From contig CM031602.1 of assembly GCA_018398815.1 (NCBI GenBank), positions 101,732,404 through 101,796,403 on the forward strand: a DNA stretch of 64,000 nucleotides, given 5' to 3'. Positions 32,001 to 39,639 of this stretch are shown here, one piece after another. The notes under the pieces were generated by a model that saw nothing but the letters and a program-made list of their open reading frames with translations, was not told where the DNA came from and made no database searches. A program made the position numbers and the translations under genes. The DNA comes from Conus ventricosus. Taxonomy: Eukaryota > Mollusca > Gastropoda > Neogastropoda > Conidae. The stretch's first letter is position 1. Each line of letters begins with the position of its first letter.

Positions 32001-32455
32001 ATAAAATATCCCTACTGAAGACATCTATAAAGACATGGAATTAGAAGTAGCAAAAGGGGCATGCGGGATGGTAGGAGACATCCGATTATCCTAAAATTCG
32101 CCTTTGCACTCAACCGTTAACAAGAAGGTGTAGGAAAGATGAAGGATGAATTATCTGGAGGGGTGATTAAGGAGTTATTGGGTTAAGGTCAAAATGTACA
32201 GTATTTCGAGCCAGGAGAAAACCATTAAAGAAAGCAAAGGGAATATCCCGCAGTGTTGTGCAGTCAAACATATCACATGACAACTACAAAGAAGCATTGT
32301 TTGGGATAATAAAATTTTTCATCATGACAACGTAAACACGATCTAATCTACATGAGATCAACACAACTGTTGTAACAAAGAAGTCATTAGATAAACAAAC
32401 ACAAAACGTGTATTTGTTAATCCAGAGTTTTCATATGCAATTGGACACTATAGAA
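29068..32455 (+). pseudogene. Family B DNA polymerase, protein-primed type, element B
   Basis: Plus strand. N-terminal domain from MDKIYEGPDELFEGM (29,068); Exo I PYVVYADFESLI (~30,077-30,110); VRDHDHF-like HNH remnant with FRGAAH (~30,440-30,480); KLPIFFHNLRGYDSHFIMKA (~30,523-30,580); motif A YLMYLDANNLYGWAMAQ (~31,228-31,275); motif B NNSCFGKTMENPHKRK (~31,700-31,745); motif C LYTDTDSF (~31,975-32,000). Same protein as element A but located between the membrane protein and integrase and in the opposite orientation. More than ten frame breaks, plus an apparent loss of sequence near 31,320-31,400. Confidence 0.8.
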
Positions 32456-32895
32456 CAGCATAATTACATACCTTCTTCCCCGAAGAGTTTATATTCGGGT
32501 TCATATTTTCCTGAAATTTTGAAGATCATCGCTCATCTTCCATTCATTCAAATTTTTTCTTATGTTTGCTTGACGTGCTCGATTTTTTTTATTATTTCAA
32601 GATTTTCTTTTTCCCATTTTTGATAGTCAAAATTTGGGATTTTGGCTGTAAGTGACCGGGATGCAGTGCCCCAGGGGCCAAGGAATTCTCGTACAGGGTT
32701 CTTTAACAGCAAAATTTACGTATCATATGATTTCGCTTTAATTCTTGATAGCAGAACACGCATCATATGATTCTTGTTTTAAATTCTAAGGTCTCTATAT
32801 TTATCATTCTTGCTTCCGTTCCACGTTCTTCTTTTGGGCTTCCATTTTAACACAAATATATTTTACGTAAATCAGTTAAAGGGGAACTGTGTCTG
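32456..32895. other. Gene-poor spacer between polymerase and integrase of element B
   Basis: About 440 bp, AT-rich. Two copies of ATCATATGATT (~32,725 and ~32,765) are the only visible structure. A weak lysine/glutamate-rich minus-strand reading near 32,640-32,540 was not considered sufficient for a gene. Confidence 0.4.
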
Positions 32896-33825
32896 GTGGG
32901 ATTATTTGCAGTTCTCCTGTACAAAAGATCTTTGAGGAGCCGGTTGTTTGTTGTTCAGTTTCTCTAAATAATACACGGGCAGATTCATTTTTACAATTCT
33001 TTTATTTCATACGGATAAAACACTCCAAACTGGATCTTTTGCCCTGATGCGAGTGTCCCCTTCTGTTTTCCCCTGGTAAATAAAGGTACCTTACTTTCAA
33101 GCCAAATGGTAATAGTTTGCTGGTTGTACGGGAGTCTCCTTCAGCAACATTTATTGTTTTTTTTTTTGGATTGCTTGTACGGTTTTAACCCTTTAAATTC
33201 TTCATTATTCATTGGGGCGCAAAACTGAGGGCAGTCTTCTAACCATTCTGTGTTGCGAGAATTGTCAATCAGCTCTCTGTGATACTGGTAGGAAAAAGTC
33301 TTTCAGATAACTGTTTGTTAAAGTTTTTAAACCAAAGCCGTGATCTGTGAACTCCTGGAATACCTCTTTTAATGGTAACCCCTATGTTTTAACAATAATT
33401 GATTCACTCAAACCTTAAATTCTTTCCCATCATCGACTTGAATCATGCAGGATAAGTTAGCGGGCCTCGTTGGTATTTTTAGTTGTATGGCAACAGCAAC
33501 ACGAAGCACTCTTTTGTGTTAATGGTTCCGCATCTTTGTATCTTGAACTATGTCAATGACGTGAGTGCGTACTTAAATTTTTCGTCTAATCGTATCATGG
33601 GTAAATATAGAAGGCCCATTTGATGGGTGTCGTTCGTATTTTGTATTCAAAAAGTGTGGTCCCCTGTATTCGTCTAGGCGCAGGAAATAAATTTGCCAAA
33701 TCGCTTGTTTAGATAACCATTCCTTTCCCTGTTTTTTCCCACTGATTTCCCGCTGCTTGGCTTAGCTTTTTAATTCCCGTGATTCCCTTCCAATATCCTT
33801 TTGGCGAATAATAGATTTTGTTCAT
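32896..33825 (-). pseudogene. Integrase, rve superfamily, element B
   Basis: Starts at MNKIYYSPKGYWKGI (33,825). The first catalytic Asp region is damaged (SRYKDAEPLTQK, ~33,545-33,510). The second (DGKEF-like, ~33,430) and the Glu helix (~33,340-33,290) are recognisable in shifted frames, as is the C-terminal tract with FGLKVRYLYLPGENRRGHSH-like sequence (~33,120-33,050). Corresponds to 7,357-6,439 of element A, but here it is not fused to the upstream membrane protein. Confidence 0.65.
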
Positions 33826-34233
33826 TTTTATTCAGCCAATATTATGCGCAACAAAAATACAACGGTCACCCCAAAGACAATAAACGCGATTTCTTGCATC
33901 TTTTGTTTTTTCTGAGGGTTTTGATAAAAGTCACGAATTTGGTGGGGGCAATGTTTCGATAGGTTTGCCTGTTACAAATAATATTCATTATTGCCTGGTC
34001 AACATTTTTAAATGTGTAAGCTGCATGTCCCTGTTCTTTCAGTTTGTTGTTAATAAAATCTAACTGCTCAATTCCTCTTTTCATATTTTATCTTGTGCAG
34101 CTGCTATTGCTCCATAGCTTTGTTATGTCTTTTTCTCTCGCCGTCATCCCGCATTTTACTAAAGCGTAATTACTTCTGCTAAAAGCAAGCGCATTAACCA
34201 CAGCGCCCCCCTATCACCATTACGAATGAAGCC
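33790..34233 (-). pseudogene. Predicted membrane-anchored virion protein, element B
   Basis: The start ATG at 34,233 follows TTTATAAA. Pieces: a glycine/alanine-rich hydrophobic N-terminus (~34,230-34,160), a charged helix, QLDFINNKLKEQGHAAYTFK (34,070-34,010), then a DFYQNPQKKQK-like tract and a C-terminal hydrophobic segment FIVFGVTVVFLLRIILAE (~33,890-33,835). Here the protein ends before the integrase ATG, supporting the view that the element A version is a read-through. Confidence 0.5.
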
Positions 34234-34249
34234 ATTTTATAAATTTATT

Positions 34250-34494
34250 TTTTTAATTTTACATATTAATACTGTCGGGAAATTATTCCTTGCTTAACTA
34301 GAAATCTTTCGTAGGGGAACGAAGCTGCAATGATAGCAATCAGCTTTGCTGATCTTCAAAGTCTATTTTGCCAAGATCACCCGGGTTTAATTTTTAAACA
34401 GGCTTTTAACCAAGCATTGTTTTTATCCTACACTTGGGCCTCCAATAACAGCAGAATGGTATACAAGGTTAGTAACAGTTTTTTCGGTGCTCAT
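34250..34494 (-). pseudogene. Small hydrophobic protein, element B
   Basis: Starts MSTEKTVTNLVYHSAVIGG at 34,494 (TTTTTTAAAA just upstream); a frameshift near 34,430 and others interrupt it. Equivalent to 7,805-8,061 of element A. Confidence 0.45.
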
Positions 34495-34531
34495 TTTTAA
34501 AAAATAAAATAATTATAATTAATAAAAAAAC

Positions 34532-34990
34532 ATGAACCCCGATGATCTGCTACAGCTACAGAGCACCCCTATCCGTCTTGGACTTACAAATGAAGAAGTT
34601 ATGCCCCAAGCTGTTATGCCCCAAAAGGAGAAGTTGTATTATTTGGCAGCATGTGGAAAAACAAAACAGTTCCTCGGAAATGAAGTCAGCATAGAACAGA
34701 TTCAACAGATGTCGCCCCCAAGACATTATAAAGTATCATAACAGGTATGAAGCGCAACTAGGATCGAGAATGGTGAAAAGTGTGGGCAAAGGGTTCTTAG
34801 TTTGTACACTAAACTAGTCAGTAGATTTGCGCCTATTGATTCTGAACAAGAAATTATGTATGATTTACGCAGTATCCAGTTTTAACAAAGTCATTAGAGT
34901 CTCTAGGATGTGATCTGTATTACAGATTTGGGAAAATTATTGTCGCCGCCCAATCATGGGTTAATTACTTTTAATCATATAGATTTTATT
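34532..34990 (+). pseudogene. Conserved small protein with C-terminal hydrophobic tail, element B
   Basis: The first 69 codons are open: MNPDDLLQLQSTPIRLGL then KLYYLAACGKTKQFLGNEVS and IEQIQQMS. Thereafter come frameshifts, with RYEAQLGSRMVKSVG-like and LYTKLVSRFAPIDSEQEIMY tracts (~34,740-34,865) and a short hydrophobic end. Equivalent to 8,337-8,783. Confidence 0.5.
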
Positions 34991-35001
34991 TCCCTTCAAA
35001 A

Positions 35002-35440
35002 ATGACCGAGCCAGAAAATCATCAGAATCAGAATCAAAAAAACACTGAATCAGGTGGGAAAGTGAGTAAAAATCCTGGACGCGTTGCAGCAGGAAAAAAA
35101 TTAGCAGAGTGGAACAAACGAGCAAAATTTCAGTTACAATCACAGAATGAAAAAGTGCCAGAGCCGCAGCCATTGTTTCAATGCCGGCTATAAAAAAAGC
35201 CAAAACAAGTTGATCGAGGCCTACAAAACCCCCAAAGTCTTTATATTTTCTTAAAGCAAATTGTCATTTTTGGCGGGATTGCTGTTGGGGGGGTTATTAC
35301 GGTTATAAAATATATAAACAAAGACAACAAACCCAAAGCAGTCCAAACAATCTCAACCACTAAAAATAGAAGATGAACAAAAAAGCATGCCAGAAAACCC
35401 CCAACAACAAAAAATCATTTGATCCATTTCAGATGCAATA
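35002..35440 (+). pseudogene. Basic KLAEWNK-type protein with hydrophobic tail, element B
   Basis: 63 open codons: Gln/Asn-rich start (TEPENHQNQNQKNTES), then the basic block PGRVAAGKKLAEWNKRAK. After frameshifts a glycine/valine-rich membrane segment (~35,265-35,310) and a Lys/Asn/Pro-rich tail follow. Equivalent to 8,803-9,285. Confidence 0.5.
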
Positions 35441-35487
35441 ATATTTTAAGAACTTAATTTTAAAAAATTTTTTATAAAAATAGATCA

Positions 35488-35712
35488 TGGCGGATTATTA
35501 TTTGTTTAAAATGATGGAGTCAATAAATAAAGACTTGAGTCTATAAAAGACATTTCCATAGACCAGAATTGTAAACAATGTGGTTGCTTACAATGTAAGA
35601 ACTTCATTAGATCTATGCTGACCGATCTCGCGCCAATGACGCGAGCAAGACATCCTCGACGATGCCGCGTTTTTTTAGGCGTGTGTGTACTATATTAACA
35701 TCTACTATTTAA
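35488..35712 (+). pseudogene. Small cysteine-rich protein, element B
   Basis: The ATG at 35,488 (MADYYLFKMMESINKDLS) follows TTTTATAAAAATAGATC. A break at ~35,540 leads to a cysteine cluster NCKQCGCLQCKNFIRSML (~35,568-35,620) and a basic end MTRARHPRRCRVF. The four cysteines (C-X2-C-X-C-X2-C) could bind zinc. No counterpart was found in element A, where repeats start directly after the basic-protein gene. Confidence 0.4.
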
Positions 35713-35744
35713 GATAAAAACATGGTTGTTTTTTTTTTGAAATT

Positions 35745-36020
35745 AAAGATAACTTGAATAAGACTTGGGTTGTACTTAGAGGATGACTAGTTATGATCTT
35801 AGGTTGACTTGAGTAAAAACTGAGGTGACTTGGGGGATGACTTGAGTAAGAACTTAAAGTGACTTGGGTGACTTGAGGATGACTTGATAAGAACTTAGAA
35901 GTGACTTAAGTAAGAACTTGAGGATGACTTGAGAACGACTTTAGTTAAGAACTTAGAAGTGACTTGAGTAAGAACTTAGAAGTTACTTGATTAAGAACTT
36001 GAGGATGACTTGGGGGGGTA
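35745..36020. repeat. Degenerate tandem repeat (GACTTGAGTAAGAACTT-type)
   Basis: About 275 bp of imperfect units such as GTGACTTGAGTAAGAACTTA and GAGGATGACTTG, with a ~20-24 bp period. Same position relative to genes as the repeat at 9,258-9,592 in element A, but a different sequence. Confidence 0.8.
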
Positions 36021-36049
36021 AAGGTAAGAAGGCGTTAAAATGTCAGTGG

Positions 36050-36780
36050 AACTGGGAAGGGCCCCTTGACATCTGTTATCATTTCAGCCAGCACAGTAAT
36101 AACTGCGTTAGTTGTTTCTAACCAACCAAACGGCATCCCCGCACGTTTGACACAGTTAGGTCTTGGTAGTTCACTACTCTAACTAGACCAAACAGCATCC
36201 ATGCACGTTTGACACAGTTAGAGGCTTGCGACTTTATATCATGTCAAACGGGCATATAGCACGTCTGGTCCTAGTTTCAGCACCACTACATCCTGTTAAC
36301 TTTATGCTGCTAAAAAAGGTCATTTTAGTAACAGCCCTTTGCGGGTAAAATAGACTTCACAATGAATGGCATTTATAGAAGGCCAGCAAGGCGATTTACC
36401 ACAGCCCTACTGCTGCAAAACGACTTCACAACATAACGCTATTTATAGCAAGGCTGTCTTCACCGCAGGTTGCCTCCCACAACAAAGAGTTTCATTATAC
36501 TTTCCTTCTCGCACAAAAAACAAAGTTTATACCGCACCCCTCCTCTTTTTCATCTGGCTTGGGACCGGCCTTGGCAGAGTTAGTGTTTTTTTTTTTTTTT
36601 TCAAAAGTAAAATACTGCTTTGGCAGAGCTTTTTTGGCGGCTCTTAATCGCCAGTTAGTACACCTGTCGCTGAACATTTGGAGCTTTTTGTAGGAATAGT
36701 GGGGCCACCCACTAACCCCCACCCCGTTCTGTTAGGTGTACTTAAGAGAACTCGATCTAATTTACCAGAAGTTTTGAAAA
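36050..36780. other. Non-coding stretch with short direct repeats, element B
   Basis: No credible gene. GCACGTTTGACACAGTTAG occurs at ~36,141 and ~36,205, each preceded by an ACCAAACRGCATCC tract, and a third degenerate copy (CATGTCAAACGGGCAT) lies at ~36,240. Two related tracts with AACGACTTCACA... and ATAGCAAGGC lie at ~36,350-36,450. These may be regulatory or origin-type repeats. Nothing is proven. Confidence 0.4.
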
Positions 36781-36789
36781 TCATTTTTC

Positions 36790-37300
36790 TGCAAGTACTT
36801 TGTGATCAACTTCGTTTGCAACAAATCATTGTGGTGATGGCAAGGTTGTGAAATTTTCGACAATAAAAAAAATGTTTTGAAAGCTGCATCAGTTTTCCCT
36901 TTCATATGAGTCATCAATATTCATGTTTTCTTCGTAAAAATGAACGCCATGTCTCAGTTGGTTTTGATCTTTGAAACATTGTTTGTGCCTTTTCAAGGGA
37001 GTGACCCATAATCAGAGCATAATGGATGGTTTTCTTTCGCCAAGTTTTAGTAAAAGAGCACCATTTTGTAGAAATGGAATCATTTTCGTCAAAAAGTCAA
37101 AAGCTTTTCAAAGCCATCAACATCTCTTTTAGTAATATTGCCCAAATCTCTTTCTAAATCTCTTTCTTGAATCAACAAGCTTTTAAGGTAGCTGTGTAGT
37201 TCTTCAATGGTTAGTTCTCGTTTTCTTTCTCCCCACCTTCCAAAAAGCAATACTGCTCTTTGGGTTACAAGGGAAAAAAACAGCGCTCACCTGATTTTCT
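36790..37300 (-). pseudogene. Unrecognised minus-strand coding remnant, element B
   Basis: In shifting minus-strand frames there is a coherent hydrophilic helical sequence: LLIQERDLERDLGNITKRDV (~37,180-37,120), DGFEKLLTF, DENDSISTKWCSFTKTWRKK (~37,080-37,035) and a following HYALIMGHSLEKAQTMF tract. It has no counterpart visible in element A and no domain I recognise. Confidence 0.3.
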
Positions 37301-37646
37301 TTTGTTTATAAGCCTGTGGTATTGCATATGATCACCATAACAAGAAGTTGTTCCTCTGGAATGAAGCACGTCCGTCTCCATTTGGAAAGCCATGACTAAA
37401 CTGTGCGGCTTACAACTGGTCGCATAGCAATTCGCCGTTGAGCATGTTCTTTTGTGATTGCACCACAATGTTGCGGGGTTTAAACCCGGTCAGGTGATCG
37501 CTGTCAGCCCCGCCTTAAAGGTGGTTACAGTTAGTTAATTACAGGCATCGCATGAGCCACCCCAGGACCGCCGTACATGGACTGCCTGCCACAATCCCCG
37601 AACCCTCTAATTAGGTTGTTTTACACAGTGTCCCGGCAATTCTTAG
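37301..37646. other. Gene-poor right subterminal region of element B
   Basis: No ORF or repeat of note apart from GC-rich inverted pieces around 37,470-37,520 (TTGCGGGGTTTAAACCC). It leads into the right terminal inverted repeat. Confidence 0.35.
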
Positions 37647-37940
37647 TTTGATGACTGTCTGCGCAAAAATGATGTTATTGAAAATGACTGTATGCGCGAA
37701 AATGATGTTATTGAAAATGACCAGGAAAAACAAAAGGATTAAGCAAAAACTGAAATCTGAAAAGTTTAGTAATTAGTATGAAAACGGGTAACCCTACACA
37801 ATAGTTTGTTTTTAAAATACGTTATTTTTTGGTTTATTGAAGTCTTACTTGCAGAGAACAATAAAAGGGGCATTCTGGGGGTCACCCGGTCCGAAACTGG
37901 TTGAACCGGTGTGACCAGAATGCCCCTTTTATTGCTCTCT
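37647..37940 (-). repeat. Right terminal inverted repeat of element B
   Basis: Complement of the left repeat. It carries an internal two-copy tandem repeat (GACTGTNTGCGCNAAAATGA type, ~34 bp, at 37,653-37,721), where the left repeat has one copy. It also carries a second, non-functional copy of the ATPase 3' end, the mark of repeat-to-repeat copying. Confidence 0.85.
37853..37940. repeat. 88-bp terminal palindrome (hairpin) at right end of element B
   Basis: Same palindrome as 22,279-22,364, arms AGAGAACAATAAAAGGGG / CCCCTTTTTATTGCTCTCT, with small mismatches. Followed by the target duplication ACATC. Confidence 0.9.
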
Positions 37941-37945
37941 ACATC

Positions 37946-38341
37946 TACCGGCCTTGCTCTCTGTGGTGGGCAATGGGTCATTTAATTAATTAGCTTGATT
38001 TCACCCCCACCACACAATACCATCCCCCCCTTCCCACTTCAACCGGCGACGTATGGCTTAACTGTGGCGCTGGTCTTGCAAATTAGCTGCATCAGTCGAC
38101 CCAGACGCCGAGATCCGTCTGGCCAGACCTATTGAGACGTTGGTCAAGCCACTCAGTCTGTCTGCAGGGCGGGGCCGTCTCCGTGATGGACTAAAAATAG
38201 CCTCTTCGCCGTGCCTAATTTGCTGATGCGACACATGAAGTCGTCTGCCTGGAAACCAGGATGTTTGAGTTTGGACTTATGTCCAATTGAACTGGCTGGC
38301 GACTGACCCCGAATTCGGTTTTTCTTTTTTTGTCCGTAACA
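37946..38341 (-). repeat. 5' LTR, inner segment (right copy, segment 2)
   Basis: Continuation of the LTR interrupted at 22,278; matches 15,517-15,912. Ends GTCCGTAACA, followed by the GTCAA target duplication. Repeated in unit 2 at 47,619-48,007. Confidence 0.85.
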
Positions 38342-38830
38342 GTCAAGAATAACGTTTTTAAAAAGGTCAAATTTTAAAACACTATATAGAATGCCATTTG
38401 TGTGGAAACCTTTCTATATAAAAAAATCAAAAAAATTCCACCTATATTTAAAAATAACGGCAGAATAACGGTTTTTAACGGTTGTTTAATCCATTTTCAG
38501 CATTAAATCACTTACATATGGGCAGAGGATCTGATTTGTCACAAGATTATCCAAACCGCTTATAAATTTGCCAAGTACTTTTTGAGATATTCCATAAAGA
38601 AGAAAAACCGTTACAGGCCGTTACAACCGTTAGTAACGGCTATAACGGGGCAAACTAAAATATCAGGCTCATCCGTGACCCATAATGAACATACCTGCTA
38701 ATTTTCATAAAGGGCGGCCAAGTACTTTCTGAGATATTCCATAAAGAAGAAAAACCGTTACAGGCCGTTACAGCCGTTAGTAACGGCTGTAACGGTAAAC
38801 TAATACGTCGGGCATCATCCTTGACCCATA
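38342..38830. repeat. TAACGG/CCGTTA repeat region (unit 1)
   Basis: Two direct ~130-bp repeats (GCCAAGTACTTTTTGAGATATTCC... at ~38,568 and ~38,710), each containing CCGTTACAGGCCGTTAC and the palindrome CCGTTAGTAACGG. Other TAACGG copies lie to the left. Counterpart in unit 2: 48,008-48,500. No coding potential. Confidence 0.75.
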
Positions 38831-38924
38831 ATGACCATACCTACAAATTGTCAGAAAGATCGGCTTAGTAGTTTGTCTGGAGCGAGTGGAAAACATTTTG
38901 ACCATGAACAAAACAGACAGACAG

Positions 38925-38936
38925 ACAGACAGACAG

Positions 38937-39028
<92 letters not shown>

Positions 39029-39381
39029 CATTTCTTTGTTCCCATTCTAAAGTACTCCCTGTTTTTTAAGAACCTTGGGAGTACAAAAAAAGGTGAATAA
39101 AATAGAAAATATTTTCGCTGGGTGATAGGAGGTGTAGTAGTTATGCGTGGATAGTTGTAAAGGTGCGTAGGAATGTTTAAAAAGGAGGGGAAAGGGGGGG
39201 GAAGATTAATGGGTGGTAAGGTATAAGAATGGAGGGGGGGGAGGGGGGAGGGGAGGGTTTTGGGGAAAAAAAGTGAAAGCAATAAAAAGATAAATGTTGC
39301 AATAAGCGCCATGCACCTACAAAGAAAGTGCATAAATTTACACATATGCATGCACGCACCGCGCGCGCGCGCGCGCGCGCA

Positions 39382-39458
<77 letters not shown>

Positions 39459-39495
39459 CACACCGCGCGCGCGCGCACCCGCGCGCGCAAGTAAA
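38925..39495. repeat. CA and GC/CA microsatellites and purine-rich tract (unit 1)
   Basis: (GACA)n then (CA)n at 38,918-39,027, a G/A-rich stretch at 39,180-39,260, and (GC)n-(GCAC)n-(CA)n at 39,358-39,492. ORFs over these are simple-repeat artefacts. Confidence 0.9.
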
Positions 39496-39639
39496 GCACA
39501 AACCTTTCATTAGTCGCAGAATCGATTTGATGGGCAGGGCAAGGGGAGGAAAGAACTGGTATTTATAGATTTAGAGGTTGTTTAAAAGATCCTTTAAGGG
39601 AGACAGAGAATTTGAACTACGCAAAGATACTGGGAGTTT

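Larger units (their letters stand above)
22274..37945. mobile_element. Polinton-like endogenous viral element B, full length with TIRs and TSD
   Basis: 15,662 bp from AGAGAACAATAAAAGG (22,279) to ...TTGCTCTCT (37,940), flanked by ACATC duplications (22,274-22,278; 37,941-37,945). Same gene family as element A: ATPase, capsid protein, PolB, integrase and the small proteins. It is more decayed, with dozens of indels. It inserted into an LTR, so it is younger than the retrotransposon insertion. Terminal inverted repeats are 258 bp (left) and 294 bp (right), each capped by a hairpin-forming palindrome. Confidence 0.9.
14502..38346 (-). mobile_element. Gmr1-like Ty3/gypsy LTR retrotransposon, interrupted by element B
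   Basis: LTRs are 14,507-15,912 (3' LTR) and 21,192-38,341 (5' LTR, split by element B at 22,279-37,945). Both begin TGTCAACCTC and end with GTCCGT plus TGACA/TAACA, giving TG...CA-type ends on either strand. The target duplication GTCAA is at 14,502-14,506 and 38,342-38,346. The internal region 15,913-21,191 encodes, on the minus strand, gag, CCHC, protease, integrase, RT and RNase H in that order. Integrase before RT is the Ty1/copia-like order, but the RT sequence is gypsy-like, the hallmark of the Gmr1 group. At least four frameshifts, mostly in homopolymers. Confidence 0.85.

Noticed and set aside
1..37940. Adenovirus-type maturation protease in the viral elements
   Set aside because: Looked for a His-Asp/Glu-Cys protease frame in both elements and saw none that could be supported; it may be missing or too broken.
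38831..39568. His/Thr-rich and Cys/Val-rich ORFs up to 219 codons
   Set aside because: CA/TG and GC microsatellites remain open in several frames; no domain outside the repeat.
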